Shown here one piece after another: positions 13,041 to 21,232 of a DNA stretch of 39,075 nucleotides. Numbering within the stretch: the stretch's first letter is position 1; the number at the start of each line of letters is the position of its first letter. A program made the position numbers and the translations under genes. Source of the stretch: DATAEY01 sp045805565 (GTDB lineage: Bacteria; Actinomycetota; Thermoleophilia; Solirubrobacterales; Solirubrobacteraceae); the NCBI GenBank assembly GCA_045805565.1, contig JBJMKZ010000053.1, forward strand, positions 1 through 39,075. Direction: 5' to 3'. The notes under the pieces are model-generated. The model was not told the DNA's origin and did not search any database. It saw nothing but the letters and a program-made list of their open reading frames with translations.

Positions 13041-15458
13041 TCAGCCGCCGCCCGCGGCCGCGAGCTGGGGCGGCACGTACCGGTCGAGGTCGAACGGCTG
13101 GCCGGCCCGGCGGGCGTCCGCCTCGCGGGCCAGGCGCGCGGCGTGGGCGGTGGCGCCGTTGGGGCTGCGCTCGTATGCCCGCATCAGGCGCTCGAAGGCC
13201 TGGCCGTAGGTGGGGCTTGCGCCCGCCAGACGCCACCGCACGACGATGCGCCCGGAGCGCCCCGGCAGGGTGATGACCCTTCCGCCGAAGCCCAGCCCCG
13301 GCGCGCGGACGCCCCGGGCGGCATAGGGCACGGGCCAGCGCAGCCGCGTCCCGGGGCGCAGGCGCGCGGTCCAGCTCAGCACCGCGCCGCCGGCGATCGC
13401 GCTGAGCCGGAACGAGACGCGGCCATGGGCGGTCGGCGCGAGGCGGACGCCGATGCGCCTCCCCGGGCGCAGCCACGACGGCGACAGCGCCGACATCAGG
13501 TAGACGTCGCGGCCCTGCTCGCGCACCAGCATGTTGCGCACCAGCGTCACGTACTCGGCCGCCCACCACCCGTGCGGTGTGGTGGCGTCGTCAATCAGGC
13601 GGTCGCCGAACGGCGAGGTCGCCGCCTCCCACCCCGCGTTGGTGCTCGTGGTGTGCGCGAGCTCGGCATAGAGGCCCTTGACCACGTCGGCCTGCCGGTT
13701 GGCCAGCAGGTCGGTCTCGAACACGCGAAAGCCCGAGTAGTGGTGCAGCAACCGATGATCGAGGTAGGTGAGGATGCCCTCGCTGAACGCCCGGCGGGCA
13801 CGGCGGATGGTGTTGCGCACCACCAGGCTGCGGGCCGGGTAGACCCCGCCGATGTAGCTCGCCCACAGGATCCCCCACACCTGGCCGCCGGGATGGTCGA
13901 GCGCGGGAGGGATCGGGCCGCGCGGGGCAATGCTCGCGATCCGGCGCCGGATGGTGTTGCGCAGATCGCCGAGGTCGGCCGCCCATCCGGCCGCCGCGGC
14001 GCGATCCCCCACCGCCTTGGCGATGTCGACCGCCCCCGACGCCCCCGCCGCCGCCCAGAAGTTGTCGCCCGTGAGATGCCCGGGGACCAGGTCGTTGTCG
14101 GTGGAGCTCGTGGCTGCCGGCATGAGGCCGGCATTCTGGCCCCGCTGCGCCTCGAACCAGGCCATCGCGCGGCGCACCGGCGGGTACATGCGGCGGGCGA
14201 AGGCCGCGTCCCGCGTCAGCCGGTAGTGCTCGCCGATCGCCCACAGCGCCTGGCCGAAGCCGTCGTATTCCTGGGGGCGCGAGATGAACAGCCCGTCGGG
14301 CTGCTGCCAGCTCAGGAAGTAGCCGATGTCCTGGGCGGCGAGGCCGCGCAGCCCGGCCAGGTCGAACGCGTGCGCGATCATCGCTCCGTCGCGCAGCCAG
14401 AACGCGTGGTAGCGCATGTTGTTGACGGCCTGGACCCACGCTCCGTTGGCCAGGTAGCGGGGCAGCGCGATGTTGGCGATGCTCGCGTAGAAGGTGTCGG
14501 ACACCTTCCTCTCGGGCAGGGAGAGCCCGATGCCGGCTCCGAACAGGCGGTTGTAGTAGTGGCGGACCTGTGCCCGGTAGACGTCGAAGGGCGCCCCGGC
14601 GATCGCGCGGTAGGCGGCGCTTCCGGCGACCACCGGGATCACCGGCATCCGCAGATCGAGCGAGCGGCGGCCGTGGGGGGGCAGGCGGAAGTCATACGAC
14701 GTCGGCCCCCACTGGGTGTCGACGTCCATGGCCGCCCCGGTTCGCAGCAGCTGGCGCTTGCGCGCCGAGCCGGCCGGCGGGTAGACCAGCACCACCCGGC
14801 CGTCGCGCAGGAGCGCGCGTCCCGACAGTGCGTACCGGAACCGCGGACTGAACCTCACCCCGGGCTGTAGGTAGAGCCCGTCCCGCGGTGGGATCCGCGC
14901 CCGCGGGAAGCGGTAGCTCTGAATGCAGCAGGTTCGAATCCGCGGGGTCTGGTCGCTGTCGTCGTAGCCGAAGCTGGCGCTGATGCGCGCCCGGTTGACG
15001 CGGGAGCGCAGGTTCCCGGCGTCGATGCGCGCGAACACCACCGGATTTCCGAGCACGCTCGCCTCGAACAGCGTGAGCGAGTACAGGGTGCCGTCGGTCA
15101 CGCGGAACATGTGCAGGATGGGGATCCGGCCGCCGTCGACGGTGTGCGTGCGGGGGTCGAAGTCGCGGCCTGCGCCGACGCTCGGCGCCAGCTCGCCCCA
15201 GCCGGTGTAGACGTGGCCCCCGGGCGTGACCGCCGCGCCGGCCGGGTTGCCCGGGACGCCGAGCTGATCGCTGAACGCGACCAGGTAGGACCGCGGGAGA
15301 CGCGGCGCGGAGGCGTCCGCGCGCGCCGCCGCGACGGGGCCCGCGGACACCGCCGCCAGCGCGATGGCGAGCCACGTGCTCCCGTGACGCGCCCGCCGCG
15401 ACGCGCACGACCTCGCGCGCTCGACGGGGTGTCGCGGGCTCGCCGGCGCCCTGGGCAT
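13041..15458 (-). CDS. Large secreted (alpha/alpha)6-barrel glycosidase-like protein
   Basis: 805 residues. An Arg-rich n-region and a hydrophobic stretch (STWLAIALAAVSAGPVAAAR) form a signal peptide. Residues to about 300 form a beta-rich domain. The middle is a helical barrel of glucoamylase/GH15-GH63 style with FWLRDGAMIAHAF, YFLSWQQPDGLF, DGFGQALWAIGEHYRLT, GQVWGILWASYIGG and PHGWWAAEYVTLVRNM. The Asp in LRDGAM and the Glu in GEHY are candidate catalytic acids but I cannot assign them with certainty. A C-terminal beta domain (RIGVRLAPTAHGRVSFRLSA) ends the protein. The ATG at 15458 is favoured by the signal peptide and a TAGTCT box 7 bases upstream. It faces two divergent secreted glycosidases, suggesting a shared role in polysaccharide breakdown. 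Confidence 0.75.
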   Translation of the reverse strand: MPRAPASPRHPVERARSCASRRARHGSTWLAIALAAVSAGPVAAARADASAPRLPRSYLVAFSDQLGVPGNPAGAAVTPGGHVYTGWGELAPSVGAGRDFDPRTHTVDGGRIPILHMFRVTDGTLYSLTLFEASVLGNPVVFARIDAGNLRSRVNRARISASFGYDDSDQTPRIRTCCIQSYRFPRARIPPRDGLYLQPGVRFSPRFRYALSGRALLRDGRVVLVYPPAGSARKRQLLRTGAAMDVDTQWGPTSYDFRLPPHGRRSLDLRMPVIPVVAGSAAYRAIAGAPFDVYRAQVRHYYNRLFGAGIGLSLPERKVSDTFYASIANIALPRYLANGAWVQAVNNMRYHAFWLRDGAMIAHAFDLAGLRGLAAQDIGYFLSWQQPDGLFISRPQEYDGFGQALWAIGEHYRLTRDAAFARRMYPPVRRAMAWFEAQRGQNAGLMPAATSSTDNDLVPGHLTGDNFWAAAGASGAVDIAKAVGDRAAAAGWAADLGDLRNTIRRRIASIAPRGPIPPALDHPGGQVWGILWASYIGGVYPARSLVVRNTIRRARRAFSEGILTYLDHRLLHHYSGFRVFETDLLANRQADVVKGLYAELAHTTSTNAGWEAATSPFGDRLIDDATTPHGWWAAEYVTLVRNMLVREQGRDVYLMSALSPSWLRPGRRIGVRLAPTAHGRVSFRLSAIAGGAVLSWTARLRPGTRLRWPVPYAARGVRAPGLGFGGRVITLPGRSGRIVVRWRLAGASPTYGQAFERLMRAYERSPNGATAHAARLAREADARRAGQPFDLDRYVPPQLAAAGGG

Positions 15459-15471
15459 CGGCGGCAGACTA
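15459..15471 (-). promoter_or_regulatory. -10 box for a leaderless glycosidase transcript
   Basis: TAGTCT (15471-15466, minus strand) lies 7 bases before the ATG at 15458. It fits the same leaderless arrangement as nadE, ispG and proC. Confidence 0.4.
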
Positions 15472-15564
15472 ACGCCGCCGGCGGGTACCCCGCGCAACCG
15501 GGTCTCCGCCCCGCGGCGGCGCTCCGTCGCGCAACTTTTCGCTAGAAAGCGCGTTCCAAGCTCG

Positions 15565-17112
15565 ATGCCCGGCTGCGTCTACATGCTTCCTGGCGCGGCC
15601 GCGCGTCGGCGTGCGCGCCGACTCGCGGTCGCCTCGCTGGCTGCCCTCGCCGTCCTCGGCGCCTCGGCCCCTCCGTCCGTCGCCGGCGCCGGCCAGGAGT
15701 CCATGTTCCAGGACGACCTGCAGCTGCTCTACTCCGGAGGCGACCGCCGCGACGCCACCCTCAAGACGCTCCAGGCCATCGGGGTCGACAGCATCCGGGT
15801 GTTCGTCTCCTGGAACTCGATCGCCCCGAATCCGACCTCGGGCTCGCGCCCGGCGTTCAACGCCGCCAACCCGGCCGCCTACGGCGCCGCCGTATGGGAT
15901 CGCTACGACGAGCTGGTCCGCGCGGCCACCCGGCGCGGGATGAGCGTCCTCTTCACCCCCACAGCCCCGATTCCGGTGTGGGCGTCGCAGTGCCGGGGGT
16001 CGGTCGCTCTGCGCAAGATCTGCAGCCCCGACCCGGTCGCGTTCGGGCGGTTCGTGTCGGCGCTGGGCACCCGCTACTCCGGCGGGTACACGGATGAGGA
16101 CGGCGGCGGGACGCTGCCGCGGGTCTCGCGCTGGTCGGTCTGGAACGAGCCCAACGTCGCGGTCTGGCTGCGCCCCCAGTACGTTGCCCGCGGGGGGCGC
16201 CTGGTCCCGGTCTCGGCTTACCGCTACCGGCTGCTGGTCTACGCCACGGTCGCGGCCCTGCGCGGCACCGGACACGGCGGCGACCAGATCATGGCCGGCG
16301 AGATGGGGCCGATCGGGCACACCGGCGGCTCGCTGTCGCGGCGGCCGGTCGCCACCGCGGAGTTCCTGAGAACGGTGTTCTGCCTGACCCCCCGGGGCGG
16401 TCCCCTCCACGCCGCCGGCGTCGGCTGCGCCGGCCGCTTCGCGCCCCTGGGCATCAACGCGATCGCTCACCATCCCTATATCCAGGGGGGCGGCCGCCCG
16501 CCGCGGACCCCAGCGCGCTTCGACGAGATCACCATCTCCTCCCCCTGGCGCCTGCGCGCGATCCGCAACGCCGCCGCCCGGCTGGGGCGGATTCGCCCCG
16601 GGCTGCCGATCTACTACACCGAGTTCGGCTTCCAGACCAACCCGCCGGACAAGATCCTCGGGGTGCCGCTCGGACTGCAGGCGCCCTTCCTCGACGAGTC
16701 GCTGTACATGTCCTACCGCGACCCCACGGTCAGGGGACTGGCCCAATACCTCCTGCGCGACGACCCCACCCTGCCCGGATTCCAGACCGGCCTGGAGTTC
16801 TCCGACGGCAAGCCCAAGCCGAGCCTCCGCGACTACGCCTTCCCGGTGTTCGTGGCTCGTCACGGAGTCTTCGTTACAGTCTTCGGCCAGGTTCGCGTGG
16901 CGCCGGACGGGGCGCGACTTCCCGTGCGCGTGGAAATGCGCGCGCGCGGATCCACCGACTTCACCACTCTCAGGACCGTGACCACGAACAACAAGGGATT
17001 CGTGCTGGCCCGGCTGCGGAGCAGGCGCGCCACGTGGCGCCTGGAGGTGCCGCCGACGCCGGGACTTTCCACCGGCCTCATCTCGCGCGAAGCCCAGGAG
17101 GCGATCAGATGA
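15565..17112 (+). CDS. Secreted clan GH-A glycoside hydrolase (first of a tandem pair)
   Basis: 515 residues with an Arg-rich start and a signal peptide (LAVASLAALAVLGASAPPSV). The TIM barrel has the clan GH-A acid/base Glu at E195 in WSVWNEPNVAVW and the nucleophile Glu at E353 in IYYTEFGFQTNPP. AIGVDSIRVFVSWNSIAP is the first barrel strand and INAIAHHPYIQGG carries a conserved His. A C-terminal beta sandwich of about 80 residues (VTVFGQVRVAPDGARLPVRV) looks like an attached accessory domain. The fold resembles GH5/GH39 relatives, but the family and substrate cannot be fixed. Its stop overlaps the start of the next, homologous gene (ATGA), so the pair is co-translated. An alternative start is ATG at 15583. 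Confidence 0.8.
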   Translation: MPGCVYMLPGAAARRRARRLAVASLAALAVLGASAPPSVAGAGQESMFQDDLQLLYSGGDRRDATLKTLQAIGVDSIRVFVSWNSIAPNPTSGSRPAFNAANPAAYGAAVWDRYDELVRAATRRGMSVLFTPTAPIPVWASQCRGSVALRKICSPDPVAFGRFVSALGTRYSGGYTDEDGGGTLPRVSRWSVWNEPNVAVWLRPQYVARGGRLVPVSAYRYRLLVYATVAALRGTGHGGDQIMAGEMGPIGHTGGSLSRRPVATAEFLRTVFCLTPRGGPLHAAGVGCAGRFAPLGINAIAHHPYIQGGGRPPRTPARFDEITISSPWRLRAIRNAAARLGRIRPGLPIYYTEFGFQTNPPDKILGVPLGLQAPFLDESLYMSYRDPTVRGLAQYLLRDDPTLPGFQTGLEFSDGKPKPSLRDYAFPVFVARHGVFVTVFGQVRVAPDGARLPVRVEMRARGSTDFTTLRTVTTNNKGFVLARLRSRRATWRLEVPPTPGLSTGLISREAQEAIR

Positions 17113-18449
17113 TCCTTCGTACCCTGCGGGCGCTCGGGCTGACCCTCGCGGTCGGTCTGGTGCTCGCCTCCCCCAGCTGGGCGGACGCGACGGCCCAGCT
17201 CAGCATCGAGGACGGCGGCGTCACCCTCACCGACCGGCCGGATGCCCAGGCCATCGTAAACAGCTGGCGCACCCAGCTGGGCGTCGACTCGGTGCGCATC
17301 CAGGCGTTCTGGGACCAGATCTCCCGCGAGGGCTGGGGCCGGCTCGATCGTGGTATCGCGCTGATCCGCAACGCGGGCCTGCAGCCGATCCTCACCATCC
17401 ACGAGAAGGGCCCGCAGTTTCCGGCCCGGCCGAGCCCCGCCGCCTTCGCCGCCTTCGCCGGCGCCGCGGCGGCGCGCTACCGCAACTCGGTCTACTACTA
17501 CACGATCGGCAACGAGCCCAACCAGGGCACTTTCCTGACGCCCCAGCGCATCGGGGGCCGGCCGTACTCGCCGCACCTGTACCGGGCGATGGTCAATGCC
17601 GCGTATCCCGCGATCAAGCGGGCCGATCCCAGCTCGCTGTTGATGATCGGGGTCATGGCCCCGATCGGCGGCACCTCCGGCGGAGCCAACTCGGTGGCAC
17701 CGCTGCAGTTCCTGCGCGAGTTCGCCTGCCTGGACCGGGCCCTGCATCCGATGCGCACCGGCTTCTGCGCCGGCTTCCGCCCGGCTCGCGGAGACGCCTT
17801 CGCGTATCACCCCTATTCGATCCGCTACCGGCTGCCGCCGTTCGCCCGCAACACGATCCCCGACCTGGTCAACACCGGGGATCTGGACAAGCTGTTCCGG
17901 GTCCTCAACGCGGCCACCCGCCAGCATCGCATCATCGCTCCCGGGGGCCGGTTCAACGTCTACTTCACCGAGTACGGCTACGAGACCAGGCCGCCTGACC
18001 CTAGGTTTGGGTTCCCGCCCGACGTGCAGTCGCGGTTCCTGCAGCAGGCGGCGTACATCGCCTGGAAGACGCCGCGCGTGAAGATGATGAACCAGTACCT
18101 GTACTTCGACGACCCGGACTTCTTCCAGCATGGCTCGAACGTGACCTTCCAGACGGGGATCATGTTCCATAACGGGACGCCGAAGCCGGCACGGGCCTCG
18201 TTCCCCCACCCGTTCTACGTCGACGTTCGTCGGCCGTTGAGCCGGGCCCGGGCCCGGATCTGGGGACAGGTCCGCCCCGGCGGGGCGACGACCGTGACCG
18301 TCCAGTACTCGCCGAGTTGCTCGGCTTACAGCAACATCGCCACGGTCCGCACCAACTTCCGTGGCTACTTTGCGATCATCCGCGCGGTGCGGCCCGGGTG
18401 CTACCGGTTCGTGGGAGGCGGCCAGGTGAGCGATCCCCAACGCCTCTAG
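17109..18449 (+). CDS. Secreted clan GH-A glycoside hydrolase (second of the tandem pair)
   Basis: 446 residues. A signal peptide (LRALGLTLAVGLVLASPSWA) precedes a barrel with acid/base E136 in YTIGNEPNQGTF and nucleophile E288 in VYFTEYGYETRPPD. It shares with the preceding gene the order of these motifs, the segment APIGGT (compare GPIGHTGG), AYHPYSIRYR (compare AHHPYIQGG) and a C-terminal beta domain starting RIWGQVRPGGATT (compare VFGQVRVAPDG). They are therefore ancient tandem duplicates, now clearly diverged. The second copy has a shorter loop between strands and two extra Cys in its C-terminal domain. The ATGA overlap fixes the start at 17109. Substrate unknown. Confidence 0.8.
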   Translation: MILRTLRALGLTLAVGLVLASPSWADATAQLSIEDGGVTLTDRPDAQAIVNSWRTQLGVDSVRIQAFWDQISREGWGRLDRGIALIRNAGLQPILTIHEKGPQFPARPSPAAFAAFAGAAAARYRNSVYYYTIGNEPNQGTFLTPQRIGGRPYSPHLYRAMVNAAYPAIKRADPSSLLMIGVMAPIGGTSGGANSVAPLQFLREFACLDRALHPMRTGFCAGFRPARGDAFAYHPYSIRYRLPPFARNTIPDLVNTGDLDKLFRVLNAATRQHRIIAPGGRFNVYFTEYGYETRPPDPRFGFPPDVQSRFLQQAAYIAWKTPRVKMMNQYLYFDDPDFFQHGSNVTFQTGIMFHNGTPKPARASFPHPFYVDVRRPLSRARARIWGQVRPGGATTVTVQYSPSCSAYSNIATVRTNFRGYFAIIRAVRPGCYRFVGGGQVSDPQRL

Positions 18450-18486
18450 CGCCCGATGCTCCAAGCCGCATCCGTCGGGCGGCGAG

Positions 18487-19773
18487 ATGCCTGAGACCGC
18501 TCTCGGCGCCGCCGCCGGCGGCACGTCTCGCGGCGGAATCGCCGCCGCGAGAGCCCGGCTGGCCTGTCTCAGCGCGTCGGCTGCGGTGCGCGACAGCGCC
18601 ATTGCGCTGGTCACCTCCCGCGTCCTCATCTGGGTGGTCGGTGTGTCGGCCTACCTGTACTTCGGGGTCGGCCCGGATGTCCGGTTCGACCACTCGCTGC
18701 TCACCCAAAGCCAGGGAGCGGTCGGCAACGCGCTGATCTCGCCCGCCGTGCGCTGGGACTCCAACTGGTACGTCGACACCGCGGTGGCGGGCTACCTGCG
18801 CGAGGACCAGCAGCCGATCTTCTTCCCCCTCTACCCGCTGGTCATGCGCTGGCTGGGGGCGCTGCTCGGCTCGGTGCTGATCGCGGGGATCGCGATCTCG
18901 CTGGGGGCGTTCCTGGTCGCCCTGGTCATACTCCACCGGCTAACCGAGCGCGAGTTCGACGCCGACGCGGCGCGGCGGACCGTCTACCTGGTCGCCTTCT
19001 TCCCGTTCGCGCTCTTCTTCTCGGCGGTCTACACCGAGTCGCTGTTCCTGGCCCTCGAGCTGGGGGCGCTCTACGGGGCGCGCCGCGGACGCTGGTGGCT
19101 GGCGGGCCTACTGGGCGCAGCCGGCGCGGCCACCCGCAACACCGGCGTGCTGCTGGCCCCGATCCTGTTGTTCCTCTACCTCTACGGGCCTCGCGACGAT
19201 CGTCCGCCCCCGGGGAGGACCGGAGGCTGGCGCCCGCGCTACCGGCTGCGCGCGGACGCCGCGTGGCTGGCCCTGGTCCCCATGGGGTTGATCGCCTACC
19301 TCGCCTGGGTGGGAATCCGGTTCGGCGATCCGTTGCTCCCGTTCCACGCCGCCGACCAGTTCTCGCGGTTCTTCGACGGACCGCTGAGCGCGGTCTGGGA
19401 GGGTGCCGTCCAGGCGCTGGGAGCGGTCGGCGTCCTGCTCGGCGGTGCCGGCGGCCAGCTGGCTGCCCTGCGCGCGCTGGGCCTGTTTGTGGTGGCGGTC
19501 GCGGCGCTGGTCGTCGCGGTGGGCGTGTTCCGCCGCCTGCCGGCCGTCTACGGCGCGTACACCGTGGTGATGATGCTCCCGGCGCTGTCGTTCCCGATGC
19601 CCGGACATCCCCTGATGGCGGCCAGCCGCTACCTGGCGACGGTGTTCCCCCTCTTCATGTGGGCCGGCTGGCGCCTGCGCGATCGGCGCGCGTTCGGCGC
19701 GGTGCTGGTGGTGTTCGCCTTCGGGCTGGCGTACACCAGCGCGATGTTCGCGACCTGGCGGTTCGTCGCCTGA
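18487..19773 (+). CDS. PIG-V-like membrane glycosyltransferase
   Basis: 428 residues with about nine TM helices. After the first TM helix comes the conserved outer loop RWDSNWYVDTAVAGYL (D91), then FFPLYPLVMRWLG, the pattern of PIG-V/GPI-mannosyltransferase-2-like GT-C enzymes. Such proteins use polyprenyl-phosphate sugars and add a sugar outside the membrane. It starts 37 bases after the glycosidase pair on the same strand, so a common transcript is likely and its product may be connected with the glycan those enzymes handle. Donor and acceptor cannot be deduced. Confidence 0.8.
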   Translation: MPETALGAAAGGTSRGGIAAARARLACLSASAAVRDSAIALVTSRVLIWVVGVSAYLYFGVGPDVRFDHSLLTQSQGAVGNALISPAVRWDSNWYVDTAVAGYLREDQQPIFFPLYPLVMRWLGALLGSVLIAGIAISLGAFLVALVILHRLTEREFDADAARRTVYLVAFFPFALFFSAVYTESLFLALELGALYGARRGRWWLAGLLGAAGAATRNTGVLLAPILLFLYLYGPRDDRPPPGRTGGWRPRYRLRADAAWLALVPMGLIAYLAWVGIRFGDPLLPFHAADQFSRFFDGPLSAVWEGAVQALGAVGVLLGGAGGQLAALRALGLFVVAVAALVVAVGVFRRLPAVYGAYTVVMMLPALSFPMPGHPLMAASRYLATVFPLFMWAGWRLRDRRAFGAVLVVFAFGLAYTSAMFATWRFVA

Positions 19774-19778
19774 TTCTC

Positions 19779-19811
19779 GGCGGCGGCGCAGGGTCGCCTC
19801 AGGCCGCCGCC
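19779..19811. terminator. GC hairpin between convergent genes
   Basis: A perfect 9-bp stem (GGCGGCGGC at 19779-19787 with GCCGCCGCC at 19803-19811) and a 15-base loop lie between the ends of the PIG-V-like gene and ispG. There is no T tract, which is common for terminators in GC-rich actinobacteria. Confidence 0.45.
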
Positions 19812-19842
19812 TCGGGATACGAGGGCTGTGTGCGAAGGAGGC

Positions 19843-21126
19843 TCAGGCGCGCGAGAAACGCCGCCCGGACACCGGCGACTGCTCCTCGTCCAGCCGCGGT
19901 CCCCGCGGCTTGATCGCCGACAACAGCTGCGCGTCGGCGCTCTCGTCCTGCGCCGCGGCGGCCTCCATCGCGGCTAGGCGCTCGGGCGTGAGCTCGCCGG
20001 CGTTCTCGGCCTCGATCCGGGCCAGCCAGTCGGCGCCCTCGCTGGCGCTGGCCTGGTCGACCTCGACGCGCTTGGAGGCGGCGTACTTGTCGATCTCCTC
20101 GAACAGCACATCCACCAGCTCATCCTGCGGGACCTTGCGCAGCGGCTTGCCACGCGAGAACACCAGGCCCTCGTTGCGCGCTCCCGTGATCCCGAAGTCG
20201 GCATGCGAGGCCTCGCCGATGCCGTTCACCGCGCAGCCCAGGACCGCGACCTCGATCGCGTCGTCGTAGGCCTCCAGGCGGCGCTCGATCTCGGCGACCA
20301 CCGTGTCCATGTCGAACTGCAGCCGTCCGCAGGTCGGGCAGGCGATCAGGACCGGCCCCCGCTCGCGCAGGTGCAGCGACTTGAGGATCTCCCACGCCAC
20401 CTTGACCTCCTCCTCGGCGTGGAACGTCGAGAGCGAGATGCGGATGGTGTCGCCGATGCCGTCCGCCAGCAGCGTCCCCAGGCCGACCGCCGACTTCAGC
20501 GAGCCCGACCACCGGGTGCCCGCTTCGGTGATGCCCAGGTGCAGCGGATAGTCGATCCGCTCGGCCAGCAGGCGGTTGGACGCGATCGTGTTCGGCACAT
20601 TGGTGGACTTGATCGAGACCTTGAAGTCGTGGAAGTCGAGCCGCTCCATGAGCTCCACGAACTCGACCGCCGCGGTCACCAGCGCCTCGACCGGCTCGGA
20701 CCTCTCCAGCTCGTGCAGGTGCTTGGGCAGCGAGCCGGAGTTGACGCCGATGCGCATGGGCGTCGCCGCCGCCTTCGCCCGTTCGACCACCCGCGCCACC
20801 TTGTCCGGCCCGCCGATGTTGCCGGGGTTCAGCCGCACGCAGTGGGCCCCGGCGTCTATCGCCTTGAGCGCCAGCGTGTGGTTGAAGTGGATGTCCGCGA
20901 TGACCGGGATCGGCGAGTCGCGCACGATCGTGCGCAGCGCCTCGACGTCGTCGTCCCGGGGCACGGCGACCCGCACGAGGTCGGCGCCCGCGTCGGCGAC
21001 CTTGCGGATCTGCTCCATCGTCGCCGGCAGGTTGGCGGTCTCGGTCTTGGTCATGGTCTGGACCGCGACCGGCGCGCCGCCGCCGATGGGCACGTCGCCG
21101 ACCCTGATCTGCCGACTGGAGGCCAT
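19843..21126 (-). CDS. ispG: 4-hydroxy-3-methylbut-2-enyl diphosphate synthase
   Basis: 427 residues. Converts MEcPP to HMBPP in the MEP isoprenoid pathway with a 4Fe-4S cluster. The cluster ligands are C263 and C266 (ACPTCGRLQFD), C298 (VLGCAVNGIGEASHADFGI) and E305, with the same spacing as in E. coli IspG. The N-terminal TIM barrel starts RQIRVGDVPIGGGAPVAVQT. The last 80 residues or so (after KYAASKRVEVDQ) are an Ala/Glu-rich extension beyond the usual end. The ATG at 21126 is set by the barrel start and a TACACT box 6 bases upstream. In many actinobacteria ispG follows rseP directly; here permease, malate synthase and ligase genes lie between. Confidence 0.96.
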   Translation of the reverse strand: MASSRQIRVGDVPIGGGAPVAVQTMTKTETANLPATMEQIRKVADAGADLVRVAVPRDDDVEALRTIVRDSPIPVIADIHFNHTLALKAIDAGAHCVRLNPGNIGGPDKVARVVERAKAAATPMRIGVNSGSLPKHLHELERSEPVEALVTAAVEFVELMERLDFHDFKVSIKSTNVPNTIASNRLLAERIDYPLHLGITEAGTRWSGSLKSAVGLGTLLADGIGDTIRISLSTFHAEEEVKVAWEILKSLHLRERGPVLIACPTCGRLQFDMDTVVAEIERRLEAYDDAIEVAVLGCAVNGIGEASHADFGITGARNEGLVFSRGKPLRKVPQDELVDVLFEEIDKYAASKRVEVDQASASEGADWLARIEAENAGELTPERLAAMEAAAAQDESADAQLLSAIKPRGPRLDEEQSPVSGRRFSRA

Positions 21127-21138
21127 GCGACCAGTGTA
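21127..21138 (-). promoter_or_regulatory. -10 box for a leaderless ispG transcript
   Basis: TACACT (21138-21133, minus strand) is followed by 6 bases and the ATG at 21126. There is no ribosome site between them, so the message is probably leaderless. Confidence 0.5.
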
Positions 21139-21232
21139 CGGACGCCGCCCGGCGGCGGCGAGCGGTTTCCAGGGCGATTGCAATGGGAATCACTATCGGC
21201 GGGAGCCGAGAACTCGCACCGGGAGGCAAGCC

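Noticed and set aside
12672..14870. 732-codon plus-strand frame opposite proS and the large glycosidase
   Set aside because: Antisense to two well-supported genes, no domain features, biased composition expected from GC-rich codon third positions.
15469..18629. Two long minus-strand frames opposite the tandem glycosidases
   Set aside because: His/Asp/Gly/Arg-rich shadows; the plus strand has signal peptides and both catalytic motifs in each gene.
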